A DNA stretch of 64,000 nucleotides from Sipunculus nudus (taxonomy: Eukaryota > Annelida > Sipuncula > Golfingiida > Sipunculidae). The first letter of the stretch is position 1. Each line of letters starts with the position of its first letter. Below the pieces are notes generated by a model. It was not told where the DNA came from. It saw only the letters and a list, made by a program, of their open reading frames with translations, and ran no database searches. The DNA lies in contig CM049320.1 in NCBI GenBank assembly GCA_026874595.1, positions 38,378,714 to 38,442,713 of the forward strand. The letters are read 5' to 3'. Position numbers and translations under genes: made by a program. Below are positions 23,974-36,057 of this stretch, one piece after another.

Positions 23974-25785
23974 GATGCCTCATCTATGAGCTACACAGGT
24001 GAACTGTCATTTACATCATGGCCTCATTGGCATTTTATGTACGTTGACCACATCACCATCCCTGTAGGTTTACACTTGGGAAGGCAAAAGATTAATATTA
24101 CAAAATATTTTTTTTTATATAACAGACATTATAAATAATATCAGATATTTCTCATTATCAGCCTATATGGGACAAGATTTTCTACTAATTGTCATCCACT
24201 CGGGTCCTTGTCAAATAGTCAATTTGCATACACACAAACACCTGGATGTCGCAGATCACATGTCGAAATTATGGGTAATTCTAGATTCTAAGTGTGTAGC
24301 AATGCCAAAGCTCGGAATGAAAAAGGAAAAGGCCAGTACAGTGATCATGCCCTGTAGAGGCATTCTGTCACATCTCACAGCATAACTTGTCATTTCAAAA
24401 TGTCAACCAAGATGTGGAAATGAAAATCAGTACAAAGATAGAAATGTCACTCATGATGAACTGAATGTAAAATGTTGCTGTATTCAAATTTTACTGATTA
24501 GTGGCATAAAAAGGATTCCCCAGAGATGCTGGTCTACATGCTGCTATATATGTTATTCTTATGTAGGCAACTATTCACCTGATGCCTAATAACTAATTCT
24601 TGCAAAATGACATGTTTTTCCCACAGGTATTTTCCCACAGATGAAATAGAACAACACAGCAATGTAAGTTCAAAATCACCAAATAGCCAAAAGGTCACTC
24701 CAAATTTGATATGGTTGTTATTACTAAGTCGAAACATATACTGCCAGTCTATTAGTTATACGTGATAATAAGGGAGCTAGAACAAACACTGCGGCTACTG
24801 TAATTGTACCTTATGTCGATAAACATTTAGCCCCTTAGCACATCAAAATTACTTAATCAAATACCACCAAGATATGTAGCAGCCCACATCTGGATCATTC
24901 AGACACCAGAGAATAAATGAAGGGCCCTCTGCCTCGAAATTGAAAACCAGGACAGCCTACTTCACAACAGGGGTGGCCTATTAATAGGGCAGTCCAAATA
25001 TAGATAAGAGGGGTGGTAGGTTCATGTTGGGACTATCTGTTTGATGGTCACATATCATCTAAGTATTGATACTGGGCCCTGTGATGATAATGATATGATG
25101 TTTGACTTTGTATCATGATGTATCGTAGCCATGAGTGCATGACTCAGAAGGCATTTATATTTGGCTGGTAAGCCTAACTTGAGTCGTGATACAAGCCTTA
25201 TCGAGGAATGCATTGCAGTGGTATATTCCATCATGCTGCATTCATATACTGGGTAAACAGCCCATAATCTTATCATTAGGCTACAAATGGAGATTTAAAA
25301 CAAAAGCATACATGTGAACTCACAACCAAAACTGAAACTCCATCTCTATGGTAAAGAGTCATTCCATGTATACTTTTGTGTACAAATAAGCTGCGTTCAG
25401 TTACCCATGCAAGTAATCATGCAGTCAGAAATTCAACAAACATGCGGAGAGATTTACCAATATATATGCTGATTTAGGAAGGAAATTTTCTAGCTCATGC
25501 TAAGTGTTGTTAGAAAGTACACTAAAAAAGCTAATGATTGGTTTGGTTCATATCAAGTGACGGCATACTTGTAGGCCCTGAAGCTTTATCAGATATTATG
25601 AAAATATTTGCGTTTTCATAGAGCCTTGAAGTGCGGTCCTCGCTGTAGGATGTAACAGAACTCTGACAGTGGGTACGCCAGTTAAAGACTCTAATTTCAG
25701 AGATGGCGCTACATGTATCTGTGCACCAGTGAATCATTTCAGCCCCTCTTGAGAGCAATTTTTGCTTGTCTCAGTTTGGTCACAG
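23974..25785. other. No gene assigned
   Basis: Several short frames only. The minus frame 25531-25758 (75 codons) lies in a mid-GC block and has no recognisable domain or splice sites; it could equally be an interspersed repeat. Confidence 0.35.
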
Positions 25786-26042
25786 TAGTCTGGTCTCAGT
25801 CTCAGTCTCGGTCTCAAATCAAAATGGTCTCAGCTTCTATTTGTGTTTAACTTTGGACCAAGCAGATATTAAGGTTTTTAAAAAGCATTCACAATACAAT
25901 CCATAGGTCACATATGTCTTGTCTAGGTAAGTTTAAAATTGGTCTAGGTGAGATCACAATCACAATCTCGCCCAGGCAAAATCACAAACACAATCTTATC
26001 TAGGAAAATTTAAAATCCAATTGATTACAATCTTGTCTGTGA
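25786..26042. repeat. GGTCTC run and diverged CTAGG/TCTCGCC repeat
   Basis: 25786-25850 repeats GTCTCAGTCTC-type units like those at 3966-4312. 25917-26042 has GTCTAGGT, GGTCTAGGTGAGATCAC, AATCTCGCCCAGGCAAAATC and CTTATCTAGGAAAATTTAAA. These resemble the CTAGG-centred units that build the arms of the foldback element at 53555-55096, but strongly diverged. Confidence 0.45.
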
Positions 26043-26379
26043 CACATAAATGTGTAATTTGCTAGTTTAACATTTTCTTTCCTCAAGAAAACATGTTATA
26101 TGTTGACCCTGCTAAAGGCAATATAATACCAACTGCTCACACAGGGGGGAAGCCTGGAGAAAGGGATGTTGAGAATGACACATCCTTTCACTTCGTAAAT
26201 GCAAAATGAAATTTTAACCATTTATAAAGCAACAGCGACTTAAATTTACAACCTGCATAAACCAAAACATTTTGTTTGGGAGTTGGTTTGAAAACTGTTC
26301 CAAACCAAAACATTTTGTATTTGTCACAGCAGAAGCTTCCAAAATATATGGCCGTACATTCAAACTATATCATACCATG

Positions 26380-26623
26380 TAGGGCTTGACAATAACTTTT
26401 TAAAATACTTTCCAATACAGACAAGCAACATCTAGCTTTTATTTAATTGCCCTACACAAATTTTCACTTGCCCTGAAGTTTACATAAATGCCTTAAGGTA
26501 AAGGTTTATTGGACATACTTTCACAGTCAGGCAAGTATGAGCTGACCTTTCGTTGCCCTACCATCATTTTCAGGAATTTTTACTCACTCTAGGCATGCAG
26601 TTGACTGTTAATTTCAAGCCCTG
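26380..26623 (+). mobile_element. hAT-like non-autonomous element (hAT-b)
   Basis: Begins AGGGCTTGACAA and ends TTTCAAGCCCTG, with ATTGCCCTAC and ACTTGCCC blocks as in hAT-a. CCATGT stands immediately on both sides, a 5-6-bp target duplication if the first C of the element has been lost or changed. Confidence 0.75.
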
Positions 26624-28343
26624 CCATGTACCACAATCATTACATGGCATATTAACCAGAAACACTACTCTGGTTAGACATCATACAAATTCTTGCCCTG
26701 TTCCCTTACACAGCGCTATTTATTAAAGAGACACTGCATCATTCATATATCATCAATGTATAGAGCTTGCAATGCCATCCGGTAGCTGTGCTATTCAAGT
26801 ACCGGGAGCAGGTTTGGTTGATGTATGGGACATTCACAGACCTTTTACGATTAGCCTCCCTATGTTTTGTATGCTACAGCCGATACAGCTGCCCGCTTGG
26901 CTAATTAAGGATATGAACCATACAGTATTTGTTCATGTTTGATTAAGACATAATGTCAAGGAGTTCATCCACCATGCCTCTTTTGTGTTGAATTATATAT
27001 TATATAACAATGAGAACAGGAAGCATGGACTTCTCCTGTCTTGTGTGACATGAATTAAACCATGCAAACACTGTATTGATAGTAGTTTCACGATCTGCTT
27101 ATGAAATTAAATCAATATTTCAGCATGAGGCAAACAGCTCTGAACAAACAAGATGAAGTCAAAGCATTGCACAGTTAAAGTTGCCTTTTGGTCTCTATGA
27201 CTGATTTGATTTTAAAAATTTTTTCTCTTTTAAATCTAGATTGTAGCTCTACTTTTTTTCAGTTTCTCCTTATATAAATATGTGACAAGGGCTATACTGT
27301 TCTATAGTAATATGTGTGAACATTATTAGTATTGCTTTTTCTGTTCTAGAACAATTGTACAAGAGAGTGGCCCCTTTAATGTTTAGTGCATGAGTGCACA
27401 AAACTTGTTGCATCTTTTGGATCTATATAAATTACAACTATTATTATTATTATTATAATTAAACTATTATCACAATGTAATTATTCACACATGTGATCCT
27501 AAGTAAAGGGTTTGAACTTTCACTGGTTGAATTACAATCAAACGAGGGTCATAAGCAATATAGCTCAATGTAAATTTAATTCATAACAACCAAGTTCTAC
27601 CCACTTGCTCCAACTCTTTGATATGTTGGAAGTTTTTCTGCCATTTCCTTTGACTGAAACCATTTTTACTCCACATATATAATGTTTAACACTGGATGAT
27701 GCAATTTTATATGATGTGTAAATAGTAAATTCCTCTAGAATTATACATGTGTTTGGACTTACCTACCAATAAACATGATGTGTTATACATACCTTATTCG
27801 AGTCTTGTTTACACCTGAACACAGGCACACTTCTGACCAGAGGTAATCACATCCAAGTTGTACACCTGATAACAATAAAAAGCAGATATACTTTTTGTCT
27901 CTAATATAAGTAGATCTGTAAACACAAATTAACTACATGTGCTACTAATCTGCTTCTAAATTCTATGCATGCAGACCATGTCAGTAAACTCCTGTAAACC
28001 TTTTAGGTCAACCATGCAAATTAGATTACATAAGCCATGTGATCTTTCAACGATGATACATAATCAACAGCTAATGAATACCTGGAAGCTTTTCTTAATT
28101 AACCTACAAAGATGCCTTGACTTGAGTAAGTGTGGCTCTTTTTGTGAGGAGATATTAAACATATCAGATAACAGGAACAAGTCCTGTAGGTTTATAATGG
28201 CCCTTAATGATTTTATTATCATTAAGACTTCATATTCCTGATGAATCTTTGCTCATCTAAAACAGTGATACAATTGCAAGTATATCTAGAAATTGCCTAC
28301 TGCTGCCAGTCTTCAGCCTGGACACAAAACACTATATACTGGT
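26624..28343. other. Mostly AT-rich, no gene seen
   Basis: 26730-26960 is a mid-GC unique block containing CAGCTG and CTAATTAAG (E-box-like and homeodomain-like cores). (ATT)n lies at about 27440-27460. The 90-codon plus frame at 27969-28241 has no recognisable domain. Confidence 0.4.
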
Positions 28344-28634
28344 AGCTAAGATTCCTTATACATGTACACTGAATGCAGCATGCCTAATGCATGTTGAGAA
28401 ATTTCATATATGGACTGGCATGGCAGCATGCATGTTTTCGATGTCACTGTGTTGTCCTGGAAACCACGCAGAACCAGCAAAAATCACAACATGCAGCAAT
28501 TCATATTGCAGAATAAGCATTCCACATGCCAGATCTGCACATAAGGAATCCCACCTTATTTAAATTTTGTCAATAGTGATTTGATTCGCATTACACATTC
28601 CACATGACGCATTCCGTACATACGGAATCTTAGC
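28344..28634. mobile_element. Inverted-repeat element M2, copy a
   Basis: The ends are AGCTAAGATTCC and GGAATCTTAGCT, a perfect 12-bp inverted repeat that continues imperfectly inward for about 40 bp. The interior (CAACATGCAGCAATTCATAT, CACATGCCAGATCTG) matches 32215-32450. No transposase is present. Confidence 0.75.
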
Positions 28635-29004
28635 TTTAACCACTGGAGGTAAACCAGACATATCTGAAGCATTTGGAGAAAGCCCTCTGAACACTGTGCT
28701 AGGTCATCCTACAGACCATATGAGAGGTCCCCTGTGCACAGTGACTTCAGAGTAGAGAGCACATCCTGTAGTCTGTTCGATCGGATACTGCAATGGAAAC
28801 TCATGAAGAGACTCAGGATTAGTTCTGCTTACATTTTATTTTGCCATCTCTCAGTTAAAACATTCCCATTTAAATTTTGTGTTCTTCACCTATGATTACC
28901 ACAGGTGTAAGTGTTGGAAACTGTGTGGAGGCACTACTGTTTATATGTGAAACTGATTAAAAGCTTTCACAATGAAATTCATCAGCATGACAAAATGCTA
29001 CACT
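28635..29004. other. No gene seen
   Basis: Short unique interval between two elements. Confidence 0.45.
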
Positions 29005-29624
29005 AACTAGAATACGGGTAGTCGACAAGCGACGTGTATCCGCCGAAATTAGAGTGGGACGGGTGAAGTGAGGCATGGATTGAGTGGCAAAGGGAAACAG
29101 AGTGAGGTGTGTTGCATATTAGTATGGATGTCTGCAGCCAAAATGTGTATGTAGGTGGCGCCACCTGCCACAAAATCCAGAAAGCTATCCAATTTGTATA
29201 CATATGCAAACTTTTAGGCAGATAAGTCAAACCACTGCTTGTATACATGTGATTTTATCCCACTGCAGACAAACAGATGGACGCTGTGCAAAAATAGTTG
29301 CAGGTGGCGCCACCATTTTTTGTGAATTTTATAAAGCTACCCAAGGGCTACATTTGTGCACAATTTTTAGCCTGATTGGTCAAATTCGTACGAAGATATT
29401 TGGGTTAATGTGTCAAAACAGATGCACAGATGGACCCACTAGAGAAAGGAAAAGTCAGAGGTCATCGCAAAATATTTTGGCAACAGTTCACATGTGACCC
29501 TATAATTGTGTAAAGTTTCGGAAAAATCTGTCCAGTGGTCTCAGAGTTCTATTCTGGAAATGAACGTGGCAGCGGCGTAACCCAGTCAAAAGCATAGTAT
29601 CTGCGAAACTTGCGGATACAATTA
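29005..29624 (+). mobile_element. Pearl-like element P2b
   Basis: 5' TAGAATACGGG with the arm GTATCCGCC at 29036. The interior has two GGTGGCGCCACC blocks (near 29154 and 29305). The 3' stem-loop at 29597-29619 has outer arm GCGGATAC, the inverse of the 5' arm. In copy P2a both arms differ (GTATCTAC/GTAGATAC), so the arms have changed together. The short core has about two units. Confidence 0.8.
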
Positions 29625-29664
29625 ATGAGAAACTGCATCCTGGGTGACTCAAGGAAACCTTAAG

Positions 29665-30165
29665 CAGGGCTTGACATTCATGAAACATTTGAAAGCACTT
29701 GCCCATTAGGGCAAGTAACATCTTGCTTTTACTTGCCCTAAATGAATTTTTACTGGTCCAATATATCAGTGCTCACAGCCACAAACATAACAAGAGCATT
29801 GCAAACTTGCATAATACACCCATCATGAAACTGGTGACCTCTGACCTCATTAAATATACTTGAATTTTGATGAGAAGTAAATTCAGTTGAGAAACTCTGT
29901 TGGTTAATATGTATAATGAGTTTAATGAAAATTCTTAGGATTTTTGGTAAGTCAACAAGGTGCCTCGAAAGTGTGGTGACCTCTGACCTAATTAAATATG
30001 CATATAAATGGCTAACTGAAGACAGGCCTTCTGGTGAGGGTTTATGTTGGACCCACTTAACCAGTAATGCAGGTAAGTAGCAGCCCACTTTTGGATTGCC
30101 TACCACCAATTTCTGAAACTTTTACCTGGCCCGGACTTGTGGTTCACTGTAAATGTCAAGCCCTG
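29665..30165 (+). mobile_element. hAT-like element hAT-c carrying P3-type core units
   Basis: Begins CAGGGCTTGACATT and ends AATGTCAAGCCCTG, a 14-bp perfect inverted repeat. TTAAG and TCAAG flank it, a possible 5-bp duplication with one change. Between the usual ACTTGCCC-containing ends lie two roughly 142-bp units with TGACCTCTGACCT followed by ATTAAATAT (29835 and 29977). These belong to the core of family P3 (46860-47632), so the interior appears acquired. Open frames inside, including a 119-codon minus frame, are accidental. Confidence 0.75.
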
Positions 30166-30797
30166 TCAAGTAAAAGTAGTGATAAGGAGCCTGAAGAGAT
30201 GAGACTGATTTAGACATATGCTCAACAAAAGAAACTGAAAGGGAATGCGTCAGTCTGGTACCAATAATACAGATTCATTTTTCTGCGAGAAAATAAGGTC
30301 TGAGTCAGTTCACTCGCAAAAGCATGCCACACAAATATTAAACACAAAGCTAAGCCTCTGCGGAGTTTTCTTTTACCATTAGTAAACATTAAAGAGTTAC
30401 CTTAGCCTCCATCAGGGACCATGTTAATTACAGCCCGACAAGCGCTGGAACCTTGGATTCATATATTCAGCATCGGAGAAATGAAAGTGAAATTGGATGA
30501 GCGTCTGATACCAGGCCATCGAAATAACAGATACATGTTTCATGAGAATTCCTAAATGTTAAGACCACCCTATTACAAGGCCGAGGGCTGATCTGATAGA
30601 TGGCTGAGAAAGAAATGAAAGCAAACCCTTTCATAACAGTCATGAACAGACTGATGTATAAATCACACGGGACCATCAGTCGATGTTTGCTACTGATGCT
30701 TGATTCTCATCTACCCAGCAGGAAACACAAATGTATTTTAAGTCTGTATGACACATACTTCACCCAATTAAGTTATTGTTTTCAAGGCATCCGGGCT
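30166..30797. other. Unique mid-GC DNA, no gene seen
   Basis: 30400-30700 is complex, low-repeat DNA with higher GC than its flanks. Short open frames on both strands lack domains. Candidate conserved non-coding DNA only by appearance. Confidence 0.3.
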
Positions 30798-31110
30798 ATG
30801 TGTGTGTCTGTCTGTCTGTCTTTCTGCATTTGTGTCTAGCTGTGTCTCAATATCCGTTACACATAAATACATGTCCCTTTCTCTCCTTCTCTTTCTTTCC
30901 TTCTCCTGTGAGTGTTTCTGCTCGTGTCTGTATTTGTTAATAGATCTCTGTGTGTATGTTTCCTTGTATTCTTCTTTCTCTTATGACTGTATATTTTGTG
31001 CATGTGTGTATTTGAGACCTGCTGCCTGTATATGGATTTTTTCCCTCCTCTCTCTCTCTCTCTTTCTCTCTCCTGTAAGTGTTTCTGTCTTCATATCTGT
31101 CAATGTTTTA
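30798..31110. repeat. Pyrimidine-rich low-complexity tract
   Basis: TGTC, CTTT and (CT)n runs interspersed with GTGTTTCTG repeats. It produces a 130-codon plus frame rich in Ser, Leu, Phe and Cys that I reject as a gene. Confidence 0.85.
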
Positions 31111-32214
31111 AGTAATAAAATTTCCCCATTAAAAATGCCAAAATTCTTTATAAGATTTAAGGCTTTACAGTCGATGGCTCTCTTATTGGCATAGAAATGT
31201 TACACTGTTGCATACTATTCAATATGCACACAATAGTAAACTAACCTTAACACAAGTCTATTTTGCAGTCAAAGGGTTCATTATGAACTGCCTAGTACCA
31301 CCATGACATCCAGCAAGCAATACTGATTTTAATCCGGTAATATTTCATTTATTTTTCTTCTTTTGCCATTCAAACATAAACTAATGAAATTCTGCCGTAT
31401 TCATGGGTATTAAGCCACAGTAGCTCAGATTAAATTACTTTCTGAAGAAGCCTGGGCAGCATTTAAGAAGCTGGGTCTTTTATGTTTTACAATTTGACTC
31501 AAGAATTAAAAGTCTCGTTCTTTTATAAAACGTAAGCAATTAATCTACATTTTCATTTAGAAAAGCACGCTTTGAACAAATGTTATCAGGCTATCAATCT
31601 AACATCATAAATTAATCCATTATAAAATTCAACACAACAATTGATAGAGATTATTCAGATAAATTCACAAAACATGTACTTCAATCGTTTATATAAATTC
31701 AGAATTTCTGGTTTAATCATAAAAACTGTATGGAAAAGGGATAGCATGAAACTGGTGTAAAACATCATATATCCTGTCCTAAATATCACTTACATGCACC
31801 ATCATTTATCAGTAACTTGTCCTACTTTCAAGTTCTCCTTTCAACATCACTGGAGATGGAGTTTAATCAATCAATCACTGGTAATTGACAAAAAACAGCA
31901 ACTCTACCAAACACTGTCAAAGCAACATCTAAATTGCTGATTTTTATTTGAATTACACGCAAGGTTCTTCAGCAATTCCCAAAGGAAATCTCTGTATAGC
32001 TAAGGATAAAGTTTTTACAAGGAATATGTCTAGAAACCAGAAATCCCCTTTCATCAGTCCATTTCATTTAACTCTCTAGATAATCTGAGTTATATGGTTC
32101 AAACAGTTTCCTGTAAACAAGCCCTACCTCCTTCAAATATGTGTATTTGAAAGATGATCTCTTTCTTCTTTTTTTTGTCATTCATGTGCATCTGCAGGAC
32201 CTGTAGTTATGATG
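31111..32214. other. AT-rich DNA, no gene seen
   Basis: No terminal repeats, tandem repeats or plausible exons recognised. Confidence 0.45.
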
Positions 32215-32449
32215 GACAAAAAGACTAAAGCTAAGATCCAATATGCATGTAATGCGGCACACAGAGCAAATGTTGAGAGGTTTCATATGTAAGAGCACAA
32301 GATCAATATTTTGTGGGGATATTGGTTACCATGCATACCCAGAAAAATTGCTACATGCAGCAAATTCATTATGACAGAAATGCATTCTGCATGCCGGATC
32401 TGAGCATATGGAATCTGCCTTTATTTATTTAGTCAATATCAATCACAAT
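32215..32449. mobile_element. Element M2, copy b, right end lost
   Basis: Begins AAGCTAAGATCC like M2a and stays alignable to its interior (ACATGCAGCAAATTCATTA, GCATGCCGGATCTGAGCATA). Similarity stops at about 32450, where P2-type sequence begins, so it was cut by or fused to P2c. Confidence 0.6.
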
Positions 32450-33034
32450 CTGGGCCTTGACATATATACATGCAAAATTTCAGGAGAATCAGTAAAACCA
32501 GTCCTGAGAATTAGTATGGATGTCTGCAGCGTAAACATGGATGTAGTAGGTGCCATCTGTCATCAAATCAAGAAAGCTATATAGGATGTATACACATGCA
32601 AAATTTCAGGTGGATAAGTCCAACCACTACAAAGATATGAGTGATATTAACCCAAGGCAGATGAACAGATGGACGCTGTGCAAAAATAGTTGCAGGTGGC
32701 GCAACCAGATTTTTGTAGGCTATAAAGCTATCTATGGGCTAAACTTGTGTAAAATTACAGCCCAATAAGTCAAAAGAATCCGAAGATATGTGGGTTAATG
32801 TGTGAAAACAGATGCACAGATGGACGCACTGCAGAGAGGAAAGGCCAGAGGTCAAAGCATGATGGTTAGGCACCAGTTCATATGAGACCTGATAATGGTC
32901 ACGTTTCAGAAAAATCGGTAGTGGTCTCAGAGGACTGAGTTCTCCAGAAACGAACACTGGGGCAGTGGAGGCACCGGTGGAACCCGGAAAAAAAACATAG
33001 TATCCACAAAACTTTGTTTTGGTGGATACAACAA
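32450..33034 (+). mobile_element. Pearl-like element P2c, 5' end missing
   Basis: P2 interior (CATGCAAAATTTCAGG, GTTGCAGGTGGCGCAACC) followed by a 30-base stem-loop at 33000-33029, with arms GTATCCAC/GTGGATAC around a short loop, then an A-rich tail. No matching 5' arm (GTATCCAC) was found upstream, so it is 5' truncated. Confidence 0.7.
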
Positions 33035-33204
33035 ATAACCAAAATGCAGCTTGATTAATGTACATACATAACATTTTGCTTTGAAACTGGTTAAACACCA
33101 AGGTATATGGCTTTTACCCAGTACCAATGAGGAAAGCAAATTGTAAGATAGTGAATATCAGTTCAAATTTTTACATTGATTCTTTGTTATTTCTGTATGT
33201 CTGT

Positions 33205-33312
33205 TAGCCTAAATTAGGGTTCTTAGAAAGATTTGAGAACTGGCGATATTGCAGCAGACAAATATTTGTGTTTGGATTTCTTGCATAGACAGTTCAGGTG
33301 TTCATTTCTGCC
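33205..33312. repeat. Interspersed repeat R2, copy b
   Basis: GTTAGCCTAAAT ... AAATATTTGTGTTTGGATTT ... GCATAGACAG matches 21640-21755. The flanking DNA at 33035-33204 shows nothing else. Confidence 0.5.
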
Positions 33313-33403
33313 CCAGTAACAAGAAAACCAGCAACCTGGCAGTGTGGGAAAAGGCTAACAAGTTCACCAAGCAACTCAAGCCCTATGTTGATCAATTTTA
33401 TCG

Positions 33404-33569
33404 TACAATGAAACCTGTGTAATAAGACCACCCGTGGGGCTAGCCAAAAGTTGTCCTAATTTACCAGTGGTCTTATTAGACAGGTGAGTTATAACCAATG
33501 TGAATGCATTTGGGGCACTTGAAGAGTGGTCTTAATAGATAGGTGGTCTCTCAGACAGGTTCCACTGTA
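33404..33569 (+). mobile_element. Short inverted-repeat element M1, copy b
   Basis: Ends TACAATGAAACCTGTG and, at the right, AGACAGGTTCCACTGTA, with TA at both termini. Internal AATAAGACCACC / TGGTCTTATTAGACAGG blocks. It is the reverse complement of 9313-9457. Confidence 0.75.
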
Positions 33570-33589
33570 TATGACACCAGTCACAGTGA

Positions 33590-33850
33590 ACATTGATTGA
33601 ACTTTGGCGAATTGCAGTGACCGGACTCACAGGTCCACGACCTTAATTGAGACACATCTGAATGCACTGATCACAACGGATCAATGCCCCGAAGGCGCAA
33701 TATGGGCATCAATAAGGATATGACTAGTTCTCATTATCGACCCCAGATGACCTCTGGCCATCTTTCCGTTTGAAGTGCGGGTGAGCAATATCCAGCAAAC
33801 CAATCAGGCATGGCCTCTGACCTGATCATATCATGTTTGATACCACTGAC
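33590..33850. other. Unique mid-GC block, possible regulatory DNA
   Basis: No repeat and no useful open frame, yet GC and complexity are clearly above the flanks. It contains GATCAAAG (TCF/LEF-like), TGACAGCTGATC (TGACAG plus an E-box core) and TTAATTGAG. Motif matches this short are weak evidence alone. Confidence 0.25.
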
Positions 33851-34065
33851 AGCTGATCAAAGAAAACCACATGATGAATTTGGGGACTGATAAACAGACT
33901 TCCCTGGGGATCCACAATTCATGCAAGTTTTCAAATTTTCATAGTGTTTCAATATTTCCCATTTTGTAAATACTAAGTGATTCCATATGAACAGTCCCAA
34001 AAAATCCCAAATACACATGTGCATACACTTATAAATAATCAATAAGGATATGACTAGCTTTTACT

Positions 34066-36057
34066 GTATTAAGCCTCACAATGTACCATACTTTCATAAA
34101 TATAAGCCTCACAAAGTACTGTTCTTTCCAGGGCCCGACAAAATTTTTTTTTGCTGACTAGCCCATGGGCTAGTCAAGTTTGATTTTTGACTAGCCCGCA
34201 GAAAAATTTCACTAGCCCAGTATGTTTCAACAAAATTAAATCAAAAATTAAATATCATAAAAATAATCTGATGACAATGAGACATTTTGGCCAAGATGGC
34301 GTCCAGTGAAGTCAAATAGACAAAATATATGAATTCCTTTATACATACATTCATGTTTGTGTCTGGTATTAACCCTATTCAAGAAATGCATTCATTTGTT
34401 TTTGATGTTTGCAAAATAGTGAAAACAAGACCTTTATTATAAAAATTTAATGGTGTCACCGGTATTGAGAAAACATGAAAAATGTGTACCCCTTCCCCAC
34501 CATCCCGGATTTAGAATTTAAAATTGCCCAAAATGTGTTTTTTGATTACAAAAATGCAGCGTGCACCTCAAGGTTGTAGAGAAAATCTTGTCTCCTGATC
34601 TGCTCGTCGTTGTTTCTATTTTTTTTTTATTTTGCAATAAACCAGTTACCTTAAAACATCTCAACAAATTCATAACAAACTCCCTTTGAGTTATCCAAAA
34701 ATGTTCCTTGACTTATACAATTGTCTCTCTATTCCAAATCTTAATCTTAGCTGAGAATGGTTACTTTCTGGAATTTTCAAGAAAATATCAAAATATTTTC
34801 ACCAATTACCTGTGGTCATAATTGTTAATGTCATGTTCGTTGCCCCTATGCTCATTTGAAAATCTCGCTGGTCAACTGAATTGATTTCGAAAAATTCGAA
34901 GGTACAACGTGAACATGTGCCCGTTTTGGATAAAAATAACATGAAAACAAGTGATTTTCGTTTTAAACTGAGGTGGGTTCACGATCGGTGATCTGCCAGA
35001 GAAATCTCTTTGACTCTTTTTGATCCCGTCGGCTGTCATGAAGAGCTCACGCAAAACAGATTGAATGGAACAAGTGGCTGTTCCTTTTACCGTACACAGT
35101 ACACTGCGCACAGCTGTTCAGTTTAGTTTCTAATAGATGAACAGGGAAGTACAGCACAGAACGGAACAGCTTACCGGAGCGCCACCGTGTGTTTGTTTAA
35201 GAGACTAAGTCCATGTTCTATGTGACAACTCACGCAACCGCGTATTACATCGGATTTGTTTCCACTGGCAGTTTGACTTTTTGGACATAACAGTTCATCA
35301 AATAGTAGAAATATTACTGCTGTAATGAATTATGTTATTATATTATACAGTGTAAGATAAAACGAGCCAAATATCTTTGAATAACTTTTGAGACCAGCTA
35401 GCATAAAAGTCAGTACTACCAACCGTGTCCATTAACAAGATCTGCTGCTGGCCTCGCGGTTCACTACAGGAAAAATGTCAAAGTGGAAAGAAAAGAAACT
35501 GCAGGGGACAGTATCGATCGACGCTAATTGTAGCATGAAAGTGGTCACAAGGAAGGTGGAAAGATGATATTCAGACATTTTGGCAGCAAGAATTTTCACA
35601 CATTTTGTCATCGAAATTTTGGCGCGAAGGAAAAATCGTTCGCGCAAGAAGCATTTTGCCTAACCCTCGCCGAATGAAACGATCCTCCTCGCAGTTGATC
35701 CGTTTAAATTTTAATGTCATTAGATCCCTGTTTGGGGTTTTAGAGTGTGTGTAAGGATTAACTCGTTTATGACTAGCCCATCGGACTTACCCGCCTGGAC
35801 TTTAGGGTAGTCCGATGGCGAACTTGGGTAGCCCCGGGCGTCGGGCTATAGGGTTTGTCGGGCCCTGTCTTTCAGAAATATAACCTTCACAAAGTACAGT
35901 TTTTCTAGAAATATAAGCCTCATAAGGTGTGGTTCTTTTATAAATATAAGAATAATAAAGTACAGTTCTTTCATAAATATAAGCCCCACAAAGTACAGTA
36001 TCATATATATAAACCTTACAAAGTACTGTTCTTTCATGAATAAAAGCCTGTAATGTA
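34066..36057. repeat. 33-bp tandem array split by an inserted element
   Basis: Units of the type TTTCATAAATATAAGCCTCA followed by CAAAGTACTGTTC occur about twice before 34128 and about six times from 35868 to 36057. The period of 33 bp gives an 11-residue periodicity in a minus-strand frame (35846-36070), which is an artefact. The array is interrupted at 34129-35867. Confidence 0.85.
34129..35867. mobile_element. 1.74-kb non-autonomous element with CAGGGCCCGACAAA ends
   Basis: Perfect 14-bp terminal inverted repeat CAGGGCCCGACAAA / TTTGTCGGGCCCTG. The direct repeat TCTTTC stands on both sides (34123-34128 and 35868-35873), and the interrupted 33-bp array unit is restored when the element is removed. 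Subterminal ACTAGCCCATGGGCTAGTCA (a near-palindrome) on the left and GACTAGCCCATCGGAC on the right. The interior (about 34860-35760) is richer in CpG than the window average and has no frame over 80 codons, so no transposase. hAT-like by its ends, but a 6-bp duplication is unusual for hAT. Confidence 0.85.

Noticed and set aside
29750-30109. 119-codon minus frame
   Set aside because: Lies entirely within hAT-c and its P3-type core units.
30802-31194. 130-codon plus frame rich in Ser, Leu and Cys with apparent membrane segments
   Set aside because: It translates a CT/TGTC low-complexity tract; no domain or splice context.
34860-35700. Promoter or first exon of a gene inside the 34129-35867 element
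   Set aside because: CpG content is raised, but no donor-bounded frame or domain was found; kept only as a possible captured sequence.
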